Origin: Paeniglutamicibacter terrestris
GTDB taxonomy: Bacteria; Actinomycetota; Actinomycetes; Actinomycetales; Micrococcaceae
DNA length: 64,000 nucleotides
Assembly (NCBI RefSeq): GCF_012271785.1
Contig: NZ_JAAWVT010000014.1
Coordinates: 21,284 to 85,283, forward strand
Direction of reading: 5' to 3'
The translations under genes were made by a program, and so were the position numbers. The first letter of the stretch is position 1. Every line of letters starts with the position of its first letter. Below the pieces are notes generated by a model that worked only from the letters and a program-made list of their open reading frames with translations, was not told where the DNA came from and did not search any database. This document shows positions 52,901 to 59,989 of this stretch, piece after piece.

Positions 52901-54932
52901 ACTGCTGAACCCTTTGCGATCTTTCCAAAAGACCTTGCCGGTGGCGTACCGTCTCTAGAATGAAATTGGCAGCGTCATGTGTCGCGCCAAAGACGTGGTC
53001 CTTCGGGAAGATATCGGAAGCGCCTTCTCGATTCCAAACAATCGGCATCGTCCCGCTGGCCATGCCTTCAACCGGAGCTAGGTGAAACGTCTCCCGATAG
53101 CTCGGCGACAGCATCCAGCCGATTTTCCGGAACCAGCCGGCCATATCTGGGCCAAATCCCTCAAAGGCTATGTGGGAACGAAGTACCTCGCTTTCGCCGA
53201 TGCGTGAATAAAAATCACGGTAGGCAGCTTGATGCGCCTGCTTTTTCCATTCCCAGGCGTAGTCCCAAGGGCTATGCCCCCTCAAATGGAGAACAAATCG
53301 GTCGTCCTCCTTGATAAGCATTTCCAGCAGATCGAGGGCGCGGTCAGGACGCTTCAGAATCGGCACAAGCCCCGCCATACCCAAATGAAACTCTGAACCG
53401 GGAAGCTTAGGGCGAACTAGATCGGCAAAATCGATCGTGTTAGAGATGACCGATGTTTTAGATTCTTTCCACCCCTTCGATTCAATTGCCTTTTGACGAT
53501 AGAATTCTGAAACGAAAACCACTTTATCGACCTGTTGGAAATCCAACTGATCGAACCACGGCTGAAGCAGTTCGTAGCCATGCAGACGCACAATCAGACG
53601 TTGGCCTGGTATCTTATTGCGGGAGTACCAAATGGCATTAAAACTCGAAAACTCACAGATTACGACTTCTGCCCAATCGCGGAAGGGCCTACTTTGCTCG
53701 GGGTTAGGATGACTGTTATTTTCCCACAAGTCAATCCGCAGGTCGATCGACGAGGAGTCATTTAGAAGTTCAACTAAATCACCCGCAAACTTGAAATCAG
53801 CCCCAGCCAGTACAACTCGAGTTGGACGTTGGGCACCCCTTGCTCGAGACTGCGAACCAAATGCGTCTAGAAGCCTGACATTGTTCTTGTTGTTTGCCGC
53901 CTCTATCAAATCCACGGAAAACCCCAAGGCATCGAGCTCGCAAATCGGATCAATCGCTACCGACTCGGTCCGTTCAAGAATTTGCATAAATCGCGCCACC
54001 GAAATCGGAACAATCCCACGCGCAGTAAAGTCAGATACCAAAAATTCCACGACCCAGGGCTCAACGCCGTGGTCCGGGATCAAGCCAAGCGCATTCCCAT
54101 GGTAGCGATCCTGCGCGCCGGAATCCCTGAACTGAAGCCCAGGAATTGCGGATAGGACTGCCGTTTCCCGCGCAGTTTGCAAGGAGCTCCAAAGCTCCGC
54201 ACTTCCATCAAAAAACATCGCAAAGTGCGACTCAGTCGATTTTGCAGCTTCAGAGATCAATTCAAGATCTCCAACGTATTCCCGAGGATCTATCATTCCT
54301 GGAAGGAAAACGGCCAACTCGCTTGAATGGTCAAATGGGAAACCAGAGAGCCTCGTCAGATCGATAGGATCACACATGAGAGGCAAATACGTACGACCGT
54401 TAGCTTGTGGCGTGGTGGCCTCAAGCAAGGATCGCTTTTCCTCGCTAAAAACAAAAACTTTTCTAGCACCACCGAAAAGCGATTCGACCAACGAAGTGTT
54501 TGTCCAAGCGCTACGATCAAAGTCGATCGTAAAATCATCAACAACGGCCCAGAACTTGTTGGATAGTCGTTTACCGCCGGCAATTCCACGGCTAACAGTC
54601 CACCCGAAGCCAATTACTACATCGAATTCTTCCGCTACGCCATAGTTAATGGCCAAAAGCGCAAGTGCGCGACCACGTTCCTTGGCATTGTCAGCCACAA
54701 TCGGGAGAATAGTAATGAAATCAGAATCTAAACGACCATATTCCGCTGGTAGATCAGCCAAAGAACCGCAAGGGTGCAATAGAGTTATTTCAGCTCCGCG
54801 CATGGAGAACTGTGCAATTTGCGATGCCACCCATTGACGATAGGTGGCCACATTCGTCGATTCCTCGTCTACCACACAGAGGATCCTCTTGTTCGCAAGT
54901 ACTAATTCACTAATCTGCTGCAGTGAGCTCAT
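49920..54932 (-). CDS. giant multi-domain glycosyltransferase (GT-B-like, GT4 and GT2 domains)
   Basis: 1670 residues in one uninterrupted frame, several times a normal glycosyltransferase. Residues about 1 to 365 look like a GT-B-type domain without a clear donor motif. Residues about 370 to 690 form a GT4-like domain: VVLAGADFKFAGDLVELL, LIVRLHGYELLQPWFDQLDF, LGMAGLVPILKRPDRALDL and the donor-site ETFHLAPVEGMASGTMPIVW. About 700 to 1330 holds further Rossmann-like segments (LGVSLAISTGGLVESLA, DALIFGFGKSVEDLAS) that I cannot place in a family. Residues from about 1340 form a GT2 domain: GISIVLATYMGASRLPVLLE, GVANARNAGISLATREF and FVDDDDFLESNFL. No membrane segment is seen. Its ATG overlaps the stop of the 191-residue gene by four bases. 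Codons are richer in A and T than in the housekeeping genes, suggesting transfer. Likely assembles several linkages of the surface glycan. Confidence 0.82.
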   Translation of the reverse strand: MSSLQQISELVLANKRILCVVDEESTNVATYRQWVASQIAQFSMRGAEITLLHPCGSLADLPAEYGRLDSDFITILPIVADNAKERGRALALLAINYGVAEEFDVVIGFGWTVSRGIAGGKRLSNKFWAVVDDFTIDFDRSAWTNTSLVESLFGGARKVFVFSEEKRSLLEATTPQANGRTYLPLMCDPIDLTRLSGFPFDHSSELAVFLPGMIDPREYVGDLELISEAAKSTESHFAMFFDGSAELWSSLQTARETAVLSAIPGLQFRDSGAQDRYHGNALGLIPDHGVEPWVVEFLVSDFTARGIVPISVARFMQILERTESVAIDPICELDALGFSVDLIEAANNKNNVRLLDAFGSQSRARGAQRPTRVVLAGADFKFAGDLVELLNDSSSIDLRIDLWENNSHPNPEQSRPFRDWAEVVICEFSSFNAIWYSRNKIPGQRLIVRLHGYELLQPWFDQLDFQQVDKVVFVSEFYRQKAIESKGWKESKTSVISNTIDFADLVRPKLPGSEFHLGMAGLVPILKRPDRALDLLEMLIKEDDRFVLHLRGHSPWDYAWEWKKQAHQAAYRDFYSRIGESEVLRSHIAFEGFGPDMAGWFRKIGWMLSPSYRETFHLAPVEGMASGTMPIVWNREGASDIFPKDHVFGATHDAANFILETVRHRQGLLERSQRVQQFSAKYSRSTVNSAWLQLVLEESVELGSALSERGWSASDLESLIETHAQTGTAATLVSSVREAWLQNEYSTAISLLDENIKITANDSGELKQWEHWVRGVYQASLGLETVIPARSAGSVYQPSVGRVARVVGHYSGVMLDKPILTGPGVEEFTFGVSLPSPGADTCRGGDVSSVTETFVRDIRFDGSLRMNYFVSQVASELGSEFRNLGVSLAISTGGLVESLATLLAARRIGIPFVWQPATDSGSLRFMSRFNEIVNDDPVHAIYQSVLRNSDGIISQEEFDGIEFALSAGMSIIDEISLSRIHDLHASFEKKSNKNTPLLRIVYVGDEPLADSLRSVGDVVLSTPSGLGECLEAVPDALIFGFGKSVEDLASTKHTSSSELMNAKNLKLAKDAIARARGMGIRTIFVSSSDPSTLAVGKELARKCDVVASNDRKSLVSYMRLNPNSNQVTVNVSGTKVWPVVPSILVPSTPDVSVCYDSAIEGNDRASALLEGQPYLAAWPLDNRWNDTKQPRAEYDVVKYEQHGTSENKIRALWTNCFELAQGRTAHDFATYLMRSAGLVATHKKSVPMNDVIAASQSSDRILTLGRTVVRTDVNLSLDAVLLRDLISLIRVSNSSSVDVLTSASGNQKLSVHDDENGMYTLDRVPSSQGPATLEPRSLREFETKGISIVLATYMGASRLPVLLESLALQTLPKSLIQLIVIPNGPEDGTVSVVETWAATHGLRDLVVAPQSLAGVANARNAGISLATREFTTFVDDDDFLESNFLLALYARSSDLTVVLGRLSDVDESTREVNRMTPTSSRVKELNGRVLPLFQRAGALGMNGAKLLPTVLLRECSYDPSLRSGEDVAFMAQLLRLDGVFVTSAAEIEDSSYMRVLRSNSISRRDEDFKFMVEERLEVLRSLAETRNQSTSKAGRGAIDYLMTGQLGFIKRFVEEIVDQDELQRVLNTFRNYSLIDSTVLKPLVAQLKRGIERPETMTVGRRVRIHRMEP

Positions 54933-55504
54933 TCCATACCCTCAAAATCAAAACGTCGGCTTACTGCGGCTTCGATAACTTTGAACTCAATATTCATAGG
55001 AGCGCCTTCCTCAAAATCATCGAACATCAGGTAAGGAAATGTGACGTCACAGGCACTCTTTATACGAATGACCGAAAATGTGTCAATCTCTGGACTATCG
55101 AGAAACCAAACTGGAATTCCATTATTCCGCGCATATCGGCACAGCTCATACACTTCTTCGCGCAATCGTATTCCAGATTCCGTTTCGATTCCTAACCAAG
55201 GACCGGCTGTAAATCCAGAACGATCAATAATCACAATCCCGGGAAAATCAGTGGGCAAGGTCTGAAAACTGTCACCTGGTATAGCAGCCTTGAATGAAAT
55301 ATCCTGCCGAATCAATTCATCACGAACTGTAGCTCCTACGACACCATACAACTTCACATCGTTCGGACTAAGTTGTGGCTTCTGGTTCAAAAGTCTAGAA
55401 AGAGTAAGTCCAATATTGTTTTCAGCTACCGTAGGCGTCGATGCCCGGCCGATCTTTGCGAGTACACTTTCGAGTCCAGCCCGACTAGGACTTAGTGAGG
55501 TCAT
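54929..55504 (-). CDS. hypothetical protein of the glycan locus, possible N-lobe-like partner
   Basis: 191 residues, no membrane segment or signal peptide. The sequence has alternating strands and helices (VKLYGVVGATVRDELI, FPGIVIIDRSGFTAGPW, YARNNGIPVWFLDSPEIDTF). The last block resembles the IPTVFWNKEDPPH stretch of CgeB-like glycosyltransferases, so it may be a free N-terminal half of that fold. No donor-binding half is present. It is joined by TAATG to the GT gene upstream and by ATGA to the giant gene downstream, so it is translated with both and may form a complex with them. Function not assigned. Confidence 0.7.
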   Translation of the reverse strand: MTSLSPSRAGLESVLAKIGRASTPTVAENNIGLTLSRLLNQKPQLSPNDVKLYGVVGATVRDELIRQDISFKAAIPGDSFQTLPTDFPGIVIIDRSGFTAGPWLGIETESGIRLREEVYELCRYARNNGIPVWFLDSPEIDTFSVIRIKSACDVTFPYLMFDDFEEGAPMNIEFKVIEAAVSRRFDFEGME

Positions 55505-57321
55505 TATTCACTCCCAAGCTTCTGAATTATAATCTTTTTTAATTCATTCACTATCGCTACAATTTCACCCAACGGGGTTTTTACAGTTGCTGGTTTCCCA
55601 GCAAGACTACTTCCTTCTTCTACGAATGCCCACGAAGCAGCAACTGATCCCGCATAGTCGCTCCATTTCGAGGGAAGATAAGGATTCACAGCGTGATGTT
55701 CTCCCGATCGAGCGTCGTTTACTAAAAGATAGTCAAATTTTTTCGTAATACTTAAGAATTTCAAATATGGTAGTGAACCATTAAGGTGAACCTGATCTTC
55801 AAGCCCATAGGCGCCCACACCACTGATTGCCCGATCGACTAGATCATCGTAAGCTTTGGCAGACATTCCTCTGGGCCGAGCCCCGGATGCACCCACTGGT
55901 ATGTAGTTCGTAAATACATGCAAGTGGACCTTGCCACGAATAGCTTTTGGTAGCATACGAATCGCCGTAGTCACTTCGGTCAATCCACGAGTGGCATAGA
56001 ACTCGCCGAAGTAAGCCAGGTTCACCACTGAGGGGTCAACGACGTAGTCGATTTCTTCGGCGTCGTAGAATGCACTCGGTAGAGTCGGATGATTACTGAC
56101 CTCCGCAATGGCCGCGACACGATCACGCAATTTGTTACTGTAGATGTGTTCCAACATCACAGATTGCTGATGATGATTGGTAAATATGATTCGGTCTGCA
56201 CCAGCGTATGCAATGATCTCAGCAATCGAAAAAATTGTTCTGTAGGCTTCTGGGACCGAACCGAATTCTGCTTCCACATCGACCAAAAGTTCGAGGAGGA
56301 ACTTGTCATCGGGCAGCTCTCCACCACGCGCCAAACCTTCCACGTCCAGCGACAATGGATCCGAGAATTCTGCAACCCAATCAAGGTCAGGGAACTCTCT
56401 CTTGATCAAGGATCCTGCGTAATGCGAAGGGGCCCACATCGTTCGCGTGTATAGGTAATCGTAATTACGGCCATTTTTGACTCGATCTACAGCTATTCGT
56501 TTCGCCTTAATAGCGAAAGCCTTGAAAGAATCCCATGTGGACCACGATGGAGCCATGGGCAAGAATTGCTTCGTAACGACATAGGGTGCTGCAATGCGCT
56601 CAATTGTGTTGTCGATTTTTTTACGATTCGCAAAACTGCAAGAAATTACGTCAAACAGGTCTCCGCTTTCACGGATGCGTTTCGATGCTACGACGGCTCC
56701 CGTATCTGTGTATGGCGAAAAATTGTAGAGAACTGCCAGTGCGTTAGGTGCCGTTTGCAAATGATCCCAATTGACTTCAACATTGGGTGCGGTAGAAACA
56801 ACGTCATTGAATCTAATACGTTGCTCTCTTGAGCAACCGTCAATATATCCTCGTCCCTCTTCATAGAGGGCGTTCGAAAGCGTCTTGTAGAGCTCCACTG
56901 ACGAAGCGGTGACCAGGCTACGTACACGATCCAAAGATCTAAGATCCGTCACGAATTGTTCAGCTAATGTCACAACATCTTGGCGTTCAGCGATCCGTAA
57001 CTCGGAACTTTTGGAGAGAGCTGGCGATGTTGGCTCAACTTTTAACCTTGTCGCGCGCAGATAAAGCTCAACGGCCAGGAATCTGTGCCGGTCGTAGATT
57101 GGTGATGGAACGTGCTCCTGGGCCTCCTCGCTCAGGTCGCAAAGAATCTTTCCTGCACGGGCTTCAGCAAGCCCTGCATTAGCCATGAGGATTTCTAGTG
57201 CTAATTCGGGTTCAGGTTCGTTTCGATCACGACACGAACTGCCGTATTCTTGCATTTGGTCGTCATCAAGGATGGTCAGGCTGCTCCGATAGCCGCAAAC
57301 CTCAAACGTCTTAGAACCCAT
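55504..57321 (-). CDS. GT4-like glycosyltransferase with long N-terminal region
   Basis: 605 residues. The first 190 or so are helical with many acidic residues. The glycosyltransferase part begins near ALAVLYNFSPYTDTGAVVAS, followed by RTMWAPSHYAGSLIKREFPD, WVAEFSDPLSLDVEG, RIIFTNHHQQSVML, NLAYFGEFYATRGLTEV and HLHVFTNYIPVG, the usual N-lobe to C-lobe order of GT4. The C-terminal donor site reads HAVNPYLPSKWSDYAGS, related to the KIYE-type group. The ATG at 57321 has GGAG six bases upstream, better than the ATG at 57333. Stop overlaps the start of the 191-residue gene (TAATG). AT-richer codons than the chromosome core. Confidence 0.78.
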   Translation of the reverse strand: MGSKTFEVCGYRSSLTILDDDQMQEYGSSCRDRNEPEPELALEILMANAGLAEARAGKILCDLSEEAQEHVPSPIYDRHRFLAVELYLRATRLKVEPTSPALSKSSELRIAERQDVVTLAEQFVTDLRSLDRVRSLVTASSVELYKTLSNALYEEGRGYIDGCSREQRIRFNDVVSTAPNVEVNWDHLQTAPNALAVLYNFSPYTDTGAVVASKRIRESGDLFDVISCSFANRKKIDNTIERIAAPYVVTKQFLPMAPSWSTWDSFKAFAIKAKRIAVDRVKNGRNYDYLYTRTMWAPSHYAGSLIKREFPDLDWVAEFSDPLSLDVEGLARGGELPDDKFLLELLVDVEAEFGSVPEAYRTIFSIAEIIAYAGADRIIFTNHHQQSVMLEHIYSNKLRDRVAAIAEVSNHPTLPSAFYDAEEIDYVVDPSVVNLAYFGEFYATRGLTEVTTAIRMLPKAIRGKVHLHVFTNYIPVGASGARPRGMSAKAYDDLVDRAISGVGAYGLEDQVHLNGSLPYLKFLSITKKFDYLLVNDARSGEHHAVNPYLPSKWSDYAGSVAASWAFVEEGSSLAGKPATVKTPLGEIVAIVNELKKIIIQKLGSE

Positions 57322-57418
57322 GATTCTCTCCATTTATGTCTGCCCGAGTATTCACGCGCCGTCTGAACTTGACAACGCCAAGATAATGTTCTAAGGGCGG
57401 AAGAATTAGTCGAATCAT
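57311..57418 (-). CDS. possible 35-residue coupled small protein
   Basis: The ATG follows two bases after the TGA of the membrane-protein gene, and its TAA lies 11 bases inside the next glycosyltransferase gene, giving tight coupling on both sides. The peptide starts MIRLILPPLEHYLGVV and continues KFRRRVNTRADINGENHGF: an amphipathic hydrophobic head and a basic middle. It matches nothing I know. It may be a real small protein or just a translational bridge. Confidence 0.35.
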   Translation of the reverse strand: MIRLILPPLEHYLGVVKFRRRVNTRADINGENHGF

Positions 57419-57420
57419 CG

Positions 57421-57828
57421 TCAGTGGCGGGAAGAAGATTGCAATACCGCCGAAATCTGCGCCTGCAAGAAACGAATCTCCTCTACGGTTTTGAGATGGA
57501 GTTCACGAGCTAGTGGGCTCTGTTCTCGTGCCAAATTGCTTATGGCAAGCTCCAACCGTTTGGCTGCGTCGTCTACGCCCTTTGTGGACACTGTCTGGGG
57601 CGCCATTTTGATTGCCCGTAGCTCTTGACGCATGATGGTTCGCGTATCATTCATCGCAAGCCTCTGTCGAGCGATCAAAGACGACCAGCCAAGCAAAATT
57701 CCCAGAGCAATGAAGCATACTGCGGCATTCAGACTATAAAAAGCGATCGTAGCTGCTAGTAGCACGACGATAACCGTCGCAACAGCCGTGAACTTCCAAA
57801 TTGCCATCCATACCTTTATTTGTGACAT
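57421..57828 (-). CDS. small membrane protein with coiled-coil tail
   Basis: 135 residues. Two adjacent membrane helices (FTAVATVIVVLLAATIAFY and NAAVCFIALGILLGWSSLI) lie at the N-terminus. The rest is a charged helical tail (MRQELRAIKMAPQ, DDAAKRLELAISNLAREQ, LKTVEEIRFLQAQISAVLQ) likely to form a coiled coil in the cytoplasm. The ATG at 57828 has GGGAG five bases upstream; the open frame continues to 57993 but without support. First gene of the operon that ends with the giant glycosyltransferase, so it could be a membrane scaffold for those soluble enzymes. That is inference only. Confidence 0.7.
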   Translation of the reverse strand: MSQIKVWMAIWKFTAVATVIVVLLAATIAFYSLNAAVCFIALGILLGWSSLIARQRLAMNDTRTIMRQELRAIKMAPQTVSTKGVDDAAKRLELAISNLAREQSPLARELHLKTVEEIRFLQAQISAVLQSSSRH

Positions 57829-58236
57829 GCAAGCTCCCTGTCTCTCATCCGTAAGTACCCGTCGAGTATATCTATCAATTTGCGGGCAATGCGAATTTGG
57901 AACGTCAGGCAAAATACGATGCACTGGGAGGGTTCGCTGTGGGGATGAGCAAGATACTTCGACTTTGAACATGCGTGTCGTGAGAAACAGCAAAGGACCG
58001 CTCCACTCTTGCTGTTATCAGCGTCCAAAATGCTTCCAGCCAGTCGATTTCCTTCCTAGAACTGCTTCGCCCTCAAAAAGTCACTATTGAACACGGTCTC
58101 GCGTTGGTGGGACCAGTCTTAGTAGAAGTTTCAGAGTTGACTTTCCCGGGTTTACAGACTGTGGACTAATGGGGCGGCCTCAAGAACGTCCGCAACTGAA
58201 GCGTCCCTGATTTGATGCCCCTGTCTTTTTGAGAGA

Positions 58237-58608
58237 ATGGCGAATATTCCCAAGAAATACGCCGCCGGAGCCGGAGCCCTTGCCATACGGATGGTCGTTG
58301 AAACGCTTTCCGATCATCCTTCCGACATCGCAGCTTGCAAGGTGCTGGCGCCGAAGCTCGATGTCGGCGCCGAATCGCTGTGTGTGCGTCGATGGGTACT
58401 TCAAGCCTAGGTCGCCGCCGGTGAGCAGGACGGCCCAACGACTTCTGAACCTGACGTGTCGAATCAGTTGGTGGCCGAAAAGCGGGATCGGAAGGAAGCG
58501 AACGAGAGCCTGAGCGCAACCTGAGTTTTCTTCGCGAGAGAGCTCGACCCTCGCCACCGCTAATCTGCCGGTTAGTTGGCGAACGACGGGCCGAAGGTCA
58601 TGTCGTCC
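58237..58608 (+). pseudogene. IS3-family transposase remnant (orfA with two stops, start of orfB)
   Basis: From ATG at 58237 the frame reads MANIPKKYAAGAGALAIRMV, then DIAACKVLAPKLDVGAESL and VRRWVLQA, ending in FFARELDPRHR and TAA. This is an IS3 orfA. Two in-frame stops interrupt it: TAG after VLQA and TGA after SLSAT. In the -1 frame, LICRLVGERRAEGHVV from 58560 is the start of orfB, as expected for IS3 frameshifting. Likeness to orfB ends near 58608, where unrelated sequence begins. Non-functional. Confidence 0.8.
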
Positions 58609-58610
58609 CC

Positions 58611-58838
58611 TTCTCCTCTACAGCTGGCAAGACGATCTACCTCACCGATCCCGGCACCGCAGGAAAACACCTGATCGCGTATGATTCCGGCTGGAGAAAC
58701 ATCTCAAGCCGGCTCATCAGCCGATGGACTGGAACCGTTCGCGTCCGTCGCCTCGGCAGAACGGTCAAAGAATCCTTCGGAGCGCTAGCGGCAGCAGCCA
58801 CGAATCCCACTGCGATCAATCTCCCTGGGACCTTCTAA
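58611..58838 (+). pseudogene. fragment resembling the end of a phage tail-fibre-type protein
   Basis: 75 codons and TAA, with no start codon of its own; fused in frame to the broken IS3 orfB. The peptide includes GKTIYLTDPGTAGKHLIAY, GWRNISSRLISRWTGTV and RVRRLGRTVKESFG, then NPTAINLPGTF. This resembles the WRDIS...RVRRVGNTV...LPxGF pattern of phage tail or virion-associated domains. A decayed insert; the identity is tentative. Confidence 0.4.
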
Positions 58839-59427
58839 TACGTAAACGCGGATGCCGTCCGCGTAATAATCCACAACGCCGGAACCACATGGCGGAGAAC
58901 CTATGGCAACAAATCGTTTACGGCAATCAGCATCTTGTCACACGTGGCTGACGATTCACTCTACGAATCGATCTCATGCATCACCGACTAAGCCCCGGCC
59001 GGCCTTCCCGGCACCGCAATCGGCGGAATCCCCAACTTCGAGGATCCACCTTGGCAGAGATGCGGCTGGATGACGCACTCAACCAAGACGGTGTTTAATC
59101 GCCCGAAGAGTGGGAGCTCAAGCAGGAACGCGCCCGGGAGCATAAGTACCTCCAAGATATGCGTCTCAGTGACTGGCCCGAAACACTGCCGGGGAAACTG
59201 TCTAACTTAATGTCGACTCAGGGTTTCCAAATTCGGTGGGCCCAGCTCTCGCCGCCAATAGTCAAGCACCACTTATCTATGTCAGAACATACCCGGCAAT
59301 TTGCCGTCCATGTCCAGCTCAACCAAGAGGTCTTTGGCCCTCTCATGGCGACCTGCTTCGGACTCCTCTGATTCAATGTCCCCATAAAGGTCAGCCAGAA
59401 TAGCGTCCTCGTCCGGGTTCGGGATGG
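58839..59427. other. decayed sequence between IS remnants and the acyltransferase gene
   Basis: Fragments with coding-like composition but no intact gene. A plus-strand piece near 59060-59280 reads RLDDALNQDGV, then a stop, then SPEEWELKQERAREHKYL. A minus-strand piece at 59282-59430 reads NPDEDAILADLYGDIESE with a normal stop. Neither has a plausible start, and neither is recognised. Confidence 0.5.
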
Positions 59428-59985
59428 TCAGTCGAGGTCCTTGATCTTCTTCGCCGGAACTCCGCCAACCATAGTGTTTGCAGGAATATCCTTTATCACC
59501 AGCGAACCCGCAGCAATGATGCACGATTCGCCCACGGTGACGCCACCCAAAATTGTCGAACCCGCACCAATCCAACTCCCGTCACCGATAAGTATTTCTG
59601 GGAAGGAGCCCGCACCTGCCCTTCTATCAGAGGTACCGACTTCGTGTGTGTCGCTGATGAACCGGCAGAAAGCGCCGATGTTGCAGTTCTTACCGATGTG
59701 AACGTTTGCTCGAATATAAGCGTCACGGTTGAAAGATGATCCAGAGCCGATACTGACTGGCCCAACGATCTCGGCTCCACGGCGAATTTGGACATTTTCA
59801 CCGATAACGATGGGTTTCGCCTCAGAGGCGATCATGACCACAGTTGGGTGGATACGCGGGCGTGACCCGACAGTGGCTGCTGCCGGTCGCTTCCATGACT
59901 TTGACGGACGCAACTCGATGAGCTCTGCTTCTAGCTCTGTCGTTTTGCGTTCGAGTTCCGCAAGACGTTCTTCAATTGATGGCAT
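59428..59985 (-). CDS. left-handed beta-helix (hexapeptide repeat) acyltransferase
   Basis: 185 residues. A short N-terminal coiled coil (EERLAELERKTTELEAELIE) is followed by hexapeptide repeats: PIVIGENVQIRRGAEIVGPV, IGSGSSFNRDAYIRANVHIG, the catalytic-type ISDTHEVG with the conserved histidine, GDGSWIGAGSTILGGVTVG and IPANTMVGGVPAKKIKDL. This is the fold of serine/sugar O-acetyltransferases, which use acetyl-CoA. It follows the 501-residue gene by four bases, and its helix domain is a paralogue of that protein's C-terminus. Probably O-acetylates the surface glycan. Confidence 0.85.
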   Translation of the reverse strand: MPSIEERLAELERKTTELEAELIELRPSKSWKRPAAATVGSRPRIHPTVVMIASEAKPIVIGENVQIRRGAEIVGPVSIGSGSSFNRDAYIRANVHIGKNCNIGAFCRFISDTHEVGTSDRRAGAGSFPEILIGDGSWIGAGSTILGGVTVGESCIIAAGSLVIKDIPANTMVGGVPAKKIKDLD

Positions 59986-59989
59986 GTTA

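Noticed and set aside
49920..54932. Artificial fusion of two or three genes by a sequencing error
   Set aside because: The frame is continuous with similar codon use throughout, and no internal start with a ribosome-binding site was noticed at the domain borders. Only reads could exclude it fully.
59282..59575. 97-codon minus-strand gene overlapping the acyltransferase gene
   Set aside because: The upper two thirds are a frame shadow of the acyltransferase gene; only the last 50 codons look protein-like and they have no start codon.
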